Shown here: positions 1 through 9,374 of the stretch, piece after piece
How the letters are laid out: each line of letters begins with the position of its first letter
How positions within the stretch are numbered: the first letter of the stretch is position 1
From: Blastomussa wellsi
Lineage: Eukaryota > Cnidaria > Anthozoa > Scleractinia > Plerogyridae
Length of the DNA stretch: 64,000 nt
Direction of reading: 5' to 3'
NCBI GenBank assembly: GCA_947652115.1
Contig: OX393564.1
Location: 11,903,121 to 11,967,120, forward strand
Position numbers and translations under genes: made by a program
The notes under the pieces: model-generated
Told to the model about the DNA's origin: nothing
Database searches by the model: none
Seen by the model: the letters and a program-made list of their open reading frames with translations, nothing else

Positions 1-40
1 CTTTTCCAAGGTCTTGAAAAGAAAGTTCCAACTTAACGTG

Positions 41-706
41 TCAAACGGCACTGATTAAATCTGAAAGAACTTTCTCGAGTCTTAATGTTATTGCTTTGGA
101 CGCGATCTTAACATCCACATTTAACAGAGAAAGAGGTCTCCAATTTGCAACACATCTTTTATCCTTGTTTTTCTTCTCAATAAGTTTAATAATGCCTTGT
201 TTTTGGGAGCTCTCCAGTTCTCTTTTTTCAAAAGAGCTGTTGAAAGAGTCGATTAAAAGGTGTCCTAAAGTTGGCCAAAATGATTGATAAAATTCTGCTG
301 TCAAGCCATCGTTACCTGGGGATTTTCCATTTTGAAACGTTTGGAGGGCTTTAAAACACTCCGCCTTTGTGAGATACCCTTTGCAAATTTGTTTAGCCTC
401 CTCATTCAAAGTTGGCAAATGACACTGGTCATGAAAACCATTGGTTGCATTGTTATAGTTGGGCGAGTCGTGGTTAGAGTGCAACTCAGTATAGAAGTCA
501 CACAAATCTGATAAGATATTGATTTAAGATTAGTTATTAATTTGCCGCCTTTGTCAGAGTTTGCGGATGCAAGAATTGTGCATCTTTCTACTTTCTAAAT
601 TTAAGCGATATTTGTTATTTTTCTCGCCCTGTTCATACCACTTGGCTCTTGAACAAATAACGTTACCTTGAATAATATAATCATACAGAGAATTGTATTC
701 AGCTTT
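41..706 (-). pseudogene. LINE ORF2 fragment: linker and start of reverse transcriptase
   Basis: The minus strand encodes the N-terminal RT half. The 154-residue frame at 505-41 has the landmark KSPGNDGLTAEFY (RT motif 0/1) and NWRPLSLLNVDVKIASKAI (RT motif 2). Upstream, 706-514 still reads as the linker between endonuclease and RT, with a CSRAKWYEQGEKNNKY block typical of L1/Tx1 ORF2, but stop codons interrupt it. The catalytic YxDD box is not in the window. This is a pseudogene remnant with no expected activity. Confidence 0.85.
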
Positions 707-708
707 AA

Positions 709-1284
709 AGTGCCCATAATGTCAAAATTAGTTTTTCGCTCATGTAATTTTACATTTCACCTAATGAACGTCTGCGAAAAAAATTTTCGATTTGGATTAA
801 ACGCAATTTTTTTATAATTTTTTAAAGACATTCAAATTTGCCGCCATTTTGGTCCACCATTCGCACCAGTTTTCCTCGGTTTGAAGTGAGTCGTGACGTA
901 GGTTCAGGAACACGTGATTTGGGTCGTGACTTATCTGACTTGAAAACAAGTGATAATTTTGCTTCATAGTTGTCTCCATTTAGGACACGTAATAAAGCTT
1001 ACCAATATCGTAAACGACCCGCACACGACCTGTGTATTTTTTCACTAAAGGTCAAGGAAGGTTCCTGAACCTAGGTCACAGATATCAGTCACGTGGTCAT
1101 GTTGAGCACGTTACTCTTGTGATCAGCGGCAGGGGTCGACCGCAAGAAAATATAATTTTGAACTTTGTAAAAATTCGTAAAAAAATTGCGTTTTATCCAA
1201 ATCTAAAATTTTTTTTTGCAGAAGTTCATTTGGTGAAATGTAGAATTAGATGAGCGAAAATTTTTTTTCGACATTATGGGCACT
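709..1284. mobile_element. 576-bp MITE with TTAA target duplication (piggyBac-like)
   Basis: The ends are exact mirror images for 15 bp (AGTGCCCATAATGTC at the left, its complement at the right), and the similarity continues inward for about 100 bp with mismatches. Both ends abut TTAA (705-708 and 1285-1288), the target duplication typical of piggyBac-type transposition. No transposase frame lies inside, so it is non-autonomous. It landed in the LINE relic, so it is younger than that LINE. Confidence 0.85.
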
Positions 1285-1478
1285 TTAATCGTTCCCAGCT
1301 GTATAGCATTGTTCTCTGTGATGGGCCAGTCGGTTGTTTTCAACACTGTTAACCTGGAGCACAATAGTGGCGTGGTCTGGATGAAATTATGCCTGTATTG
1401 TCCAGCCGGCGTTGGACTAAAGGCTTATGTTTCCATGTGTAGCGCTTTTTGTCCGGCTGCCTAAGTATTGTTCGGGGC

Positions 1479-1817
1479 TTAAATATTGATCAACAAAACA
1501 GGAGAATCCTGAACTAACGCCTCAATGATGACAAATCTACCATTAATATCTTTTCTGATTGACTTCAGCTCAAATTGAAGAGCCTCGCGTATTAACAACA
1601 GAACGCCTTTGCTATGATTGGATCCGTACGAATAATACATATCACCCGGCCACTGATATTTCCAACTATCAATAACATCTGGTGTACTATATGTCTCTTG
1701 CAAAAACACAATATCCGCTTTCTGGTTCCTAACCCATGTGAAAATCGATTTACGTTTGTTGAGATCACGAATTCCTCTTACATTTAAGGATAAAACGTTA
1801 AAGCAGACGTTATTCAT
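1479..1817 (-). pseudogene. LINE ORF2 endonuclease domain, N-terminal part
   Basis: The 112-residue frame starts MNNVCFNVLSLNVRGI, the classic start of an exonuclease-endonuclease-phosphatase domain. It contains ADIVFLQETYS, in which the glutamate is the metal-binding residue, and SNHSKGVLLLI. The frame stops after LLINI, where APN follows one stop codon, so the tyrosine of the usual NIYAPN is replaced by a stop. The domain nicked target DNA for target-primed reverse transcription in the living element. The remaining endonuclease residues are absent downstream. Confidence 0.85.
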
Positions 1818-2279
1818 ATTGACGTTGCATTTCTAAAACATTTAATAATGAGCAGGATATAATAATCGGGTCTAAGTGATTTAAATTTGTGTCTAACAGA
1901 CTGCAATAAAGCTATATATACATAAAACGAAGACGAAGACTGAGGGCGAAAGAAAGTTAACAAATCCCACATACCTTTTTCTCCAGAAGAACTGTTTACG
2001 AGCAAAGACAACTGCCGTAAACGTTGTTCAAACCGAAGCACTTTCACCAGAGTGTGCAAAAAATCAAACTAGGAACGCCCATGGGGTGTGAAATCAAATA
2101 AGCAAAACTCGTTAAAGTAGAAGGTGGCAAAAATATAGCGGGAATATTCTACTACTTTTTAGCATGATGACAACGTTAACCCAGATAAACTTAATAACAT
2201 TTTACATTTTGATGTATTTACCATTGATATAAAGTTTTTGGGTTCCGATCTGCTAAAATATGCACGATTACCATCCTTT

Positions 2280-2492
2280 CTAGCATTCTTCAACTTCCAT
2301 TTTTGTTTCCAGGTTTGACAGCTTCGATAGCACTAAGTCTATTTTGGGTCCGAGTACTTCGATGCCGTCGCCTTCGTCGCTCGATATCGTAGCTGGAGAA
2401 TTTGACTCTTTCAGTCTTTTATCTTCTGGGGATGGCTCAGAACTACTGCGACTCCTACTGTTCCTTTTTGGAGTTATAAATAATTGTTCCAT
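2280..2492 (-). pseudogene. LINE ORF1 N-terminal fragment (probable)
   Basis: A 70-residue minus-strand frame is serine-, proline- and charge-rich at the start (NSRSRSSSEPSPEDKR) and ends in a heptad-like stretch (IDLVLSKLSNLETKM), like the start of an ORF1 coiled coil. Its place about 460 bp upstream of the endonuclease on the same strand supports ORF1. It is too short for a functional RNA-binding ORF1 protein. A host exon is possible but less likely. Confidence 0.5.
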
Positions 2493-2510
2493 GGACGTTT
2501 AAACACAGTA

Positions 2511-3312
2511 GAAAATTGTCCAGTTAACGGAGCTTCGCTGCACACGTCTACATCCTATGACGCTCTCCCCAATCTCCCCCCCCCCCCCAAAAGAATTCCT
2601 CGAACTGCCAAATTTGACAGCATGTAGTCCTATTACATGGACTAATTGCCGCAAAGTAAAGTCAGCAACCATTAGCTGTTAGGTTAACTCAAACCCCTGA
2701 AACCAAGCTAATATTTAGCGAACTTGCCTAATGACTAGTTCCATAATATTGCATCTACTTGCCAACTTCTTCCCTTGCAAACACCCTGGAAAGTTTTGTT
2801 ATTGAATTAGTGTATACCACACAAGTAAATAGTATGTCTTCTACTTCCACCACTTCTGTAAATAATTAACTATTGATTACATACTTTCCTCATTATGAAT
2901 ATGGATTATCAAATAACAAGGAGCACATGCTTATTGCCAAACATAACTCCAAAACAATGAATTGTCCATGAATTTGGGGCTATAAAAGATAATTGTTAGT
3001 CATCATCCCGGAATCTTTTCCTAGAGTTCTGCACAGCGAACTATGCTGGTGCTTGCTTGCTTCAGGTCGCAAAAAAACAGGGCCTGAGGAATGGGTTCTT
3101 TCCTTCCTTCCCTCCCTCTCTCTCTTTCTCTCAACAGATTTTTGAAACAACGTTTGGCCCTTTTTTGTTAATGATGGAATACCAACTGATTCTTATCTCT
3201 TTAATTACCTATGTTCCAATTTAAAGTGTCATGCGTTATTGTGTTAATCACAGTTTACATATTCATATGTAGAAAATGTTCCAAAAAGTTTATTTGTTTT
3301 TCATCAAGGCAG
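2511..3312. other. No gene seen; homopolymer and pyrimidine tracts
   Basis: No coding frame or RNA gene is supported here. A run of C sits at about 2578-2588 and a TTCC/CTCT pyrimidine-rich tract at about 3093-3134, both simple-sequence DNA. The remainder is AT-rich and unremarkable. Confidence 0.5.
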
Positions 3313-3522
3313 GTTTGGGCAGGCAAAATAAGCATGATGTTGGCTATGACAATGACAGTGATAACAAAAGAAATGATGATGACACCGACGATGGTGATGA
3401 CAGTGATGATGATGGTGATGACGATTATGATGACGATGAAGATGATGACGATGATGATGACAACAATTCAAGCACTGTTGAGGATGATGATGAATTAAAT
3501 AGCAGAAAAAAAGAAAGTCGAG
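3313..3522 (+). CDS. Candidate acidic exon (Asp-rich), phase 1-1
   Basis: A 210-nt segment sits between a usable acceptor (GCAG before 3313) and a strong donor (CGAG|GTGAGA at 3522/3523). Read in phase 1 it is open and encodes an Asp-rich tract built on a GATGAT microsatellite, then ELNSRKKESR. The donor context closely matches the exon ends near 34.39 kb and 39.31 kb, where the protein reads KKGR before the same GTGA donor. It may be a linker exon of the recombinase-like gene family at 11-15 kb. Function is unknown, and the microsatellite alone could keep the frame open. Confidence 0.4.
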
Positions 3523-3806
3523 GTGAGATGTTGTTTGAGCTTCATGATTTATAATGTTAAAGGTTCTTTGCGAGATGAAACAAAGCTTTATGCTGTTTTG
3601 TCGTTAGGTTGGCTCTTTTTCATTTTCACAAAGATGATTCAAAGATTCTTGCTGTTGTATGCCAAAGGCTGGCTCTCTATGATTGCAAACAGTTGCATAA
3701 TGGCAGAAATTATTACTGAATCATACAGATTGCAGAGGAATCTGTTTCCATGCATTGGAAACTCTCCATCTGTTGTTGCCAGTATGCTACTAGACAGTAC
3801 AACAGT

Positions 3807-4108
3807 CACTGCATGAAATGGTCCTGTATAAGGAGCCTTCCTCAAGCCGTACACACTCAGTATATCTATTGATATAAGGACAATATAAGGACGTGGCAGG
3901 ATGTATACGGTTCGTATAATGATCAGTATATTTCAGGGTTAGCCAACAAAAATACCAGGATCAGTATACACTAGTATAAGGCAACCGAGGCATACTGTTC
4001 ATTATACAGACCTTATACCCAAAGGTCAATATACATCAGTATACCTTTCCGTACACATTATGTATACGGTCTCATTATACCTCCGTATACATGCCATTTC
4101 ATGCAGTG
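3807..4108. mobile_element. 302-bp MITE with CACTG termini (CACTA/EnSpm-like)
   Basis: The left end CACTGCATGAAATGG is exactly mirrored by CCATTTCATGCAGTG at the right end. The flanks carry the 3-bp direct repeat AGT, as expected for CACTA (EnSpm) transposons, whose ends start CACT(A/G). The interior is rich in GTATAC/TATAAG words and has no frame. It is non-autonomous; the superfamily is inferred from the ends and duplication length. Confidence 0.75.
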
Positions 4109-4299
4109 AGTATAATAGATGTGGGAATAAATTTTATATTTGGGAGCCAACCTTTCTTCCTTCTTTAAAGTCTTTATTGGAGCACTTAAAAAACAGCAAA
4201 TGGAAGAATGCTTTATGGAATTTCCTCCAGCGGTTTGTTTTAAGATTTGTTGTTCTTTGTTTTTTGTCTAGACTGACATAAGGGACCGTTCATTTTTTT

Positions 4300-4585
4300 A
4301 TCGGGTGGGGTATACTCATACTCATACTCAATTTTTCTTGGACAAGTCTGTCCAAGGGGAAAGGTGCAGCGAGGTTATCCCTATGTTAAGCACCAACCCG
4401 TGACAAGGCCAGACCACAACACCGGGAACCTCGTTCCCTACTCTTTGCGAGAAGTGCACGGGTTCTTTAACATCCCCTGCTTACCGTAACACTGAAGATG
4501 CAAGAGACGGGACCTACGGTTTTGTCCTTATCCGAGAAGACTAGAAGGTCTAACCATTTGCAGATGTCATAGCAAAGGCAGGACC

Positions 4586-4626
<41 letters not shown>

Positions 4627-4693
4627 TGGGGATCGAACCCGAGACCTTCCGCACAACAGTCCGGCGCTCTACCAACTGAGCTAACCAGGCGGC
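4300..4693 (-). mobile_element. tRNA-derived SINE, minus strand
   Basis: On the minus strand from about 4693 the sequence starts like a tRNA, with an A-box TTAGCTCAGTTGG and a B-box GGTTCGATCCC at normal spacing, forming an RNA polymerase III promoter. A body of about 320 bp follows and ends in an ATACTCATACTCA-type tail near 4300. The arrangement is a tRNA-headed SINE as found in many copies in coral genomes. The C15/A25 homopolymer lies upstream of the head. A frame across it, 4596-4793, is not a gene. Confidence 0.8.
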
Positions 4694-4750
4694 GGTTAGG
4701 GGTTGGGGGTTTGGTGGGATTTGGTAGATAGTGTCTGTAGCATATGACAA

Positions 4751-4790
4751 CCCCCCCCCCCCCCCAAAAAAAAAAAAAAAAAAAAAAAAA
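4751..4790 (+). repeat. Homopolymer block: C15 then A25
   Basis: Fifteen C are followed directly by twenty-five A. It abuts the SINE head and is a probable length-polymorphic and error-prone site in the assembly. Confidence 0.9.
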
Positions 4791-4953
4791 CAAAGGAAAG
4801 AAACAAAAGACAGAACAAAAATAATGATCAGGTAAAGTTTAACTTATCAAGCTTAACACAAAAACTGCAGTTTCAAAAAAAGTGCTTTTAATATCGGCAA
4901 GACCGCAACGACAAATCAATGCGGAATGGTGCCAGATCTTCGTAGACTTGGAT

Positions 4954-5127
4954 CAGTTAAAATCAAAAGATACTATGCAAAACACGGTAGACTGATACCC
5001 ACGTCAAAGAGAAGAATAAAACCCAATGGACTTGTTTTATAATGTGATTTTATTTCTGTTTTAATTTCTTCTCTTCGCCGTGGGTATCAGTCTACCGTTT
5101 TTTGCATATTATCTTTTTGAATAACTG
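4954..5127. repeat. Hairpin MITE, about 75-80 bp arms
   Basis: The arms are near-perfect mirrors, both containing the block ACGGTAGACTGATACCCACG and its complement, around a centre near 5035. No coding capacity is present. It is probably a fold-back MITE; no clear target duplication was found. Confidence 0.75.
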
Positions 5128-6330
5128 TTTTCACCTATGGGACATGTCCTCTGTATACAGTGACTGTATTTTCAACCCAATTGGGGGGAGGCTTGGGGCA
5201 TTCTCCCCAGGGAAAATTTAGAATTTCAGAACTTCAGAAACGCTAGTTTATGCATTCTGGCAGACATTTTTGAAATGTGTACATTCATTTACTGCAGTTT
5301 AAAGTGAAAATAGTAGAAAAAATTTTTAAATATTTACGTGTGCACTGGCCATGGTAAGCTGTCTTTTCCTTTGATAAACAAGTTGCTGTTTTGCAATTGG
5401 TTCATGCTTTAGCGTGCACTATAGAGTTATGGAGCACGCGGGAAGTGTAAGCTTTTATGTTTGTTTAATTAATTAAGTGGTTTTAACAGAATGGCGGTAA
5501 CAGGAAAAGAATGTACTATTCCGTGACTATTCGATAATTAACCATCTGATGTATTTCTTAGGCTTCAACATGCTCGCCAAGTTTCAATTTCATTTCATCA
5601 TTACTTGCAGAGATATGCTATATTTTGTGTTTCTAAACCCATATTATCACACCTTATGACATCACCAGTACCTAATTTGCATAATTCGGGGACATATCAC
5701 AAAAAGGAAAACGCCATTCTTCATTTTTAAAGGCCGTTCAAATAAGCTTATTTTCAATAGCTCGTTTTTTCATTTCATGGGCACTTTAAGGAACTTGCAA
5801 ATTCTTTGCAAGGTGAAGATACGAAAGGGCCAAAAGTGCAACAACTTACTGATTTAAGCCATAGGGCAATAAACTGAACTCAGAAAAAATACTAGCATTC
5901 TGGAGAAACACCCGCAGTCCGAAAACTGTTAGCCTGCCTGGCAGGCGTCCGAAGGAGTGAGAGAAAAGGAAAAAACCAGCGCGCGGGGCGAAGGGGTCGC
6001 GCTCCCCTTAAGCAAAATCCCGAAATCTGGGCCCCTCCGAATGCTGCTAGGAGAAAGGCAGATTTACGCCTAGCTAACATGCAGCAGACCTTGCAAAATG
6101 CAACTTTCACAATTGTAACTTCTTGCGATATGCTTCTGGAGAACACAAAGGAAATGGTTATCAACAGTATTTATGCTATCGCTCTTGTCGGGCACGTGGT
6201 TTTCGAGATTTCCTCCATCACTGAAGCCTGAGTTCCAAATCCTCAAAGCGGGCGGTATTCTACTCTTTATGTTGGCCATTTGAATGGCAAGATACTACAT
6301 TGTTTGAAATAGTACTAACAGCTTAATGTG
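5128..6330. other. No gene seen; lone TTAA-type element end and GC-rich palindromic patch
   Basis: At 5776-5789 the sequence ATGGGCACTTTAA matches the right terminus and TTAA of the MITE at 709-1284, but no matching left end was found, so a truncated relative is possible. At about 5930-6030 a GC-rich patch contains a GCCTGCCTGGCAGGC palindrome; minus-strand frames there are compositional artefacts. Nothing else is supported. Confidence 0.45.
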
Positions 6331-6768
6331 CAATTGTGTTCCTTTTTTTGTCTACCCTACATTGTTAACTTGCTTGGGCGCATTTCCAAAACTTTCAAAT
6401 CTCATGTACTCCATAGTGACTCGGACTGTTGACGAGCTAGAATTAAACATCGACTTGGCAAGTCTCGTTTAATTTTAATTTTTTTTATATTTTTTATTAA
6501 GCTTACTGTAAATTGAATTAACGTGGATGGGTGGATGGATGGTATTAATTTACAATTGTGTTCCTTTTTTGACTGCCCTACATTGTTAACTTGCTTGTGC
6601 GCATTTCCAAAACTTTCAAATCTCATGTACTCTGTAGTGACTCGGACTGTTGACGAGGTAGAATTAAACATCGACTTGGCAGGTCTCGTTTAATTTTAAT
6701 TTGTTTATATTTTTTTATTAAGCTTACTGTAAATTAAATTAACGTGGATGGGTGGATGGATTCAAAGG
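6331..6768 (+). repeat. Tandem duplication, 222-bp unit, two copies
   Basis: CAATTGTGTTCC begins at 6331 and again at 6553, and the two units agree closely along their length with small indels in the T-runs. Each unit ends in a GGATGGGTGGATGGAT stretch, and that short repeat may have mediated the duplication. No gene lies inside. Confidence 0.9.
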
Positions 6769-7169
6769 CGACAGACCACAATCTCAATGTTGGCTCCTGT
6801 AATAAATATCTAATTGCCATAACCATTCATCAGTAGGATGCCCAAAGTGCTTGTAATTCCACAATTGGTTTCGGCTCCATTAAATCCCATACCAATTGCA
6901 AAACATTTCAGGTGGAGCCACCCACGATGTGAGCACAGTTACTGACAAGAAAAGGTAATAAGGAAAACAACGAAAAATAAATTAAATCGTTAAATTGCGA
7001 ACTAAGCATACACGTCAACTAAATAAACCAAACATGCGCACCACATACGAAAATATGCGCGCGCGCCTCCAAATCCAAATGAAGGACCCGGAAGCAGTGC
7101 GTATAAATGAATTAGAGTTACAAAGACGAAGTAACAATTACAAACAAGCAAAGGATACGTTGTTGGTTC

Positions 7170-7716
7170 TCAATCACAAACCGCTGATCTCAATTCTCGA
7201 AGTGTAATGTCATATTTAACGCGAATGATTTCACCGTGGCGCTTGAAGAATTTATTAAACGGTTTGAGAAGCGCAGTAGTGTTGAAGCCTTGGTGATGAA
7301 GACGTGAAGAAAGACTACGAAGCCTGTCTATAAAGTCCAATTTGGATGAGCAAATTCTAGCATATCGCACCAATTGAGATATGTAAACACCATAGGCCAG
7401 ATTGGCTGGGATGTCGCTGTCCATATGAGGAAAGTTTACAATCCGGAATGAGAAGTCATCTCTCTTGTCGTAGACACTTATACGACAAGGTGTGTTGTCG
7501 TCTCCCTGAATGATCTCAATGTCAAGATAACACACTTCATTTGAAGCCAAGGTAGTGTTTTTTAGTTCCAGTTCTGACGGGTAAATTTGGTGGATACAAT
7601 TTCCAAAATTCGCATTGTTGACGCTGAATAAATCGTTGATATAGCGAAAGGTATTGCTGAATGTTGCGGCCTTTGACATGTCTTGTTTCATAGTTTTTAG
7701 CACGAAGTCGTACTCT
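7170..7716 (-). pseudogene. Reverse transcriptase fragment of a retroelement
   Basis: The minus frame from 7754 to 7170 carries an RT palm-to-thumb segment. It has FRYINDLFSVNN, where the usual YxDD catalytic box reads YIND, then CYLDIEI, SVYDKRDDFSF and NLAYGVYISQLVRYARICSS. This type of RT is common in marine-invertebrate genomes; I cannot place its clade securely (Penelope-like or unclassified). The second catalytic aspartate position is intact but the first is asparagine. Homology starts near 7716, where the plus-strand cassette begins, so the first 12 or so residues of the open frame are not RT. A shorter copy sits at 38.93-39.2 kb. Confidence 0.75.
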
Positions 7717-8101
7717 AAACAAACTCCAGCAACAAAGCGCGCCAAAAATTCCAAGCGTGTGGCCGCTGGTAGACTGGTTGCTCAAAGAACTCGGTTGGCC
7801 CGCGAAGCACAGAAAAAAGCTCTCGAGAAAATGGCAAACAAAAAAAATCTGCACCTGATCCTCCTGCGCCTGCGCCTGCGCCATCAGAGCCCGCTGCAGA
7901 TGATTCCAAAGGCGGAAATTGGTTCAGCACAACCCAATGGATAGGTATCTTTGGAATTGCCGCAATGCTCCTTCCGGTTTATGTCAAGCGTGAAGAAGCC
8001 TTTTTTTGGCCAACTGCGTCGGCACCTCTGCCAGCACCTGCGCCAAAGGTGATGCAAGCAGCTCCACCGCAACCCAAAACAGGCATTCGCCATATGGACT
8101 A
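7717..8101 (+). pseudogene. Cassette gene 1: basic head, Pro/Ala linker, one membrane segment; frameshifted
   Basis: Two plus-strand frames join at a run of eight A near 7842-7849. The first part is basic and helical (RVAAGRLVAQRTRLAREAQK). The second is Pro/Ala-rich (PPAPAPAPSEPA), then a hydrophobic stretch (WIGIFGIAAMLLPVYV) and a Pro-rich tail ending in GIRHMD and a stop at 8101. The two halves look like one protein of about 125 residues broken by a one-base change in the A-run. A single-pass membrane protein with a basic N-terminus is inferred; the function is unknown. No clear start codon was found because the upstream edge abuts the RT fragment. Confidence 0.55.
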
Positions 8102-8138
8102 AAAAAAATCCATTTGAATATATTTTGGAGAATATAAA

Positions 8139-8642
8139 ATGCCGAAAATCACCCCGTTTGCGATAACCACCGCAGCAGCAGCAGCAGGCGTTGGCCTATT
8201 TTGGTGGTATTTCACAAATTGTTGCTTTAAGACTGTCGTTTGGCTTGCCAAAAATCCTGATCTCATGTCTGCGGAGGAAAATGAGGAAGATGTGAAAGAT
8301 GAGGAAAATGTGGAAGATGAGGAAAATGTGGAAGATGAGGAAAATGTGGAAAAGGTGAAAAAGTTGACAAAAGATTTGGAAAATGTGTATGAATTGGTTT
8401 TTGAAGGGGTAAAAATATTTTTGTTATATGAGCGAAATGAGGAAAATATGAAAAATATGATGGAAGTGCTTTCGAGAGCGTTAAAAATTCTTTTGGAAAA
8501 TACGGAAGTGCAAAGTGAAGAAGAAAAGGAAGAGTTAATTAGGAAATTGGAAAATGTGAAAGAGCTAAGCGATCAAGAAATTGAAGAGTTACTTTGGAAA
8601 GTGGGCAGAGTTTTTTTGGAAAGAAAATTTCCAATTAAATAA
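8139..8642 (+). CDS. Cassette gene 2: membrane-anchored acidic helical protein, 167 aa
   Basis: An intact frame starts at an ATG preceded by AT-rich sequence, 37 nt after gene 1. Residues 7-26 are hydrophobic (Ala run, then GVGLFWWYF), a probable signal anchor. Residues about 45-75 repeat the unit VEDEEN three times, and the rest is Glu/Lys-rich and predicted helical or coiled coil. I do not recognise a family. Its tight spacing with the neighbours suggests one transcription unit of a mobile or virus-like element. The GAGGAAAATGTGGAAGAT repeats may vary in number between copies. Confidence 0.65.
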   Translation: MPKITPFAITTAAAAAGVGLFWWYFTNCCFKTVVWLAKNPDLMSAEENEEDVKDEENVEDEENVEDEENVEKVKKLTKDLENVYELVFEGVKIFLLYERNEENMKNMMEVLSRALKILLENTEVQSEEEKEELIRKLENVKELSDQEIEELLWKVGRVFLERKFPIK

Positions 8643-8647
8643 TTTTC

Positions 8648-8665
8648 TCTCTTTCTATAACCAAC
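8648..8665 (+). promoter_or_regulatory. Pyrimidine/TCTATA motif before cassette gene 3
   Basis: CTCTCTTTCTATAACC lies just ahead of the gene 3 ATG at 8666. A near-identical pyrimidine run ending in TCTATA lies directly ahead of the integrase ATG at 9375. The repetition at two gene starts suggests a shared promoter or initiator element; this is inference from position alone. Confidence 0.35.
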
Positions 8666-8883
8666 ATGTCTGACAACAAGCTCGTCAAAATCGTCATGGA
8701 ATCTGCAACGTCGGTCTCTCTGCGGGCATTGGCTGGGTGGCCAAAAAAGCGTTCAGGAAAAGTTTTACAGCTGACCCTTCTAATTCCCTCGAAAACTATG
8801 GATTGTTCACAGCTGTGATGGCGGGGAGTATCGCGCTTAAAAATTATCTGGTGGACCAGAAAATCCTTCCCGCCAGCGTCTGA
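8666..8883 (+). pseudogene. Cassette gene 3: small glycine-rich membrane-type protein, one frame break
   Basis: The ATG at 8666 starts MSDNKLVKIV. After about 12 codons the coherent protein continues in another frame (GLSAGIGWVAKKAF, then NYGLFTAVMAGSIALKNYL) to a stop at 8883. The total length is not a multiple of three, so one indel near 8695-8705 broke a protein of about 72 residues. It contains two short hydrophobic, Gly/Ala-rich segments. The function is unknown. The minus-strand frame over this stretch is a shadow. Confidence 0.5.
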
Positions 8884-8927
8884 AAAACCTTTCGACCAAC
8901 ATTTTGAAAAAATAAAAAGGAAAAAAA

Positions 8928-9353
8928 ATGGCAATTATCGCAATTATGGTTGGCGGAGCTGTGTTGAATGCAGCGGCTTTCATCGGCGGAAATTATCTAG
9001 CGAGAGCTTTTGGAGGCGGCGACAAAGCTGCGCTTGAAGAAAAAGTGCAATGCGATAAAGCTCTCGAGGCGTACCAAGCTGCGTACGCAAAATATTCGCG
9101 TGACCGAACAAAACTTCTCGACTGGATTGCAACAAATGCACAACAGAAAGAGGAGGCGAAACAAAACTTCGTCAACACCGATTATGCTTTTAAACTCTAC
9201 AACAAACTGCATCCTGAAGAACGCATGTCACCTCCCAAAGAGCCCAAATTCTCTGATTTCTATCAACCGACCCAGCAGCAGAAAAATGGCAAACTCGCGT
9301 TCGTTGGCGTCGGGACTTTCGCTCTTGCCCATGCAGCTTTTCGGTTCCTTTAA
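8928..9353 (+). CDS. Cassette gene 4: 141-aa protein with two hydrophobic ends
   Basis: An intact frame follows a poly-A rich leader. Residues 2-30 are hydrophobic and Gly/Ala-rich (VGGAVLNAAAFIGGNYLARAF). Residues 35-110 are charged and helical. A conserved-looking PPKEPKFSDFYQPTQQQKNG block precedes a final hydrophobic stretch (LAFVGVGTFALAHAAF). I have the impression of many similar proteins in cnidarian genomes next to the same integrase, but I know of no assigned function. The two terminal hydrophobic segments could make a hairpin membrane protein, perhaps a virion-like or holin-like component; this is a guess. Confidence 0.6.
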   Translation: MAIIAIMVGGAVLNAAAFIGGNYLARAFGGGDKAALEEKVQCDKALEAYQAAYAKYSRDRTKLLDWIATNAQQKEEAKQNFVNTDYAFKLYNKLHPEERMSPPKEPKFSDFYQPTQQQKNGKLAFVGVGTFALAHAAFRFL

Positions 9354-9360
9354 ACTTTTT

Positions 9361-9374
9361 TTTCTCTCTTCTAT
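9361..9374 (+). promoter_or_regulatory. Pyrimidine/TCTATA motif before the integrase gene
   Basis: TTCTCTCTTCTAT runs directly into the integrase ATG at 9375 and mirrors the motif before gene 3. The spacing to the previous stop is only about 20 nt, so the motif fills the whole intergenic gap. Confidence 0.35.

Larger units (their letters stand above)
1..2510 (-). mobile_element. Decayed L1/Tx1-type LINE, minus strand
   Basis: Reading the minus strand from 2492 down, the window shows in the expected LINE order an ORF1-like start, an apurinic-type endonuclease domain and a reverse transcriptase domain. The relic is broken by stops, internal deletion and a 576-bp MITE, and it runs off the left edge. 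ORF1 is only about 70 residues and the distal endonuclease is missing, so the copy cannot be mobile. The exact clade is inferred from the endonuclease and RT style; the same kind of LINE recurs on the plus strand at 16.5-19 kb. Confidence 0.8.

Noticed and set aside
4596..4793. Minus frame with a long Phe run
   Set aside because: It reads the homopolymer block and the SINE head; no protein is supported.
5298..5785. Complete TTAA element from TTAAAGTG at about 5298 to GGGCACTTTAA at 5789
   Set aside because: Only the outer 8 bases match between the proposed ends; inner sequence does not mirror, so only a right-end relic is listed.
5892..6279. GC-rich minus frames with Arg/Pro-rich content
   Set aside because: Composition of a GC-rich repeat patch keeps the frames open; no domain or start context.
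6995..7207. 70-aa plus frame beginning MRTKHTRQLNKPN
   Set aside because: It overlaps the RT fragment end and has no family or neighbour support; possible but unsupported.
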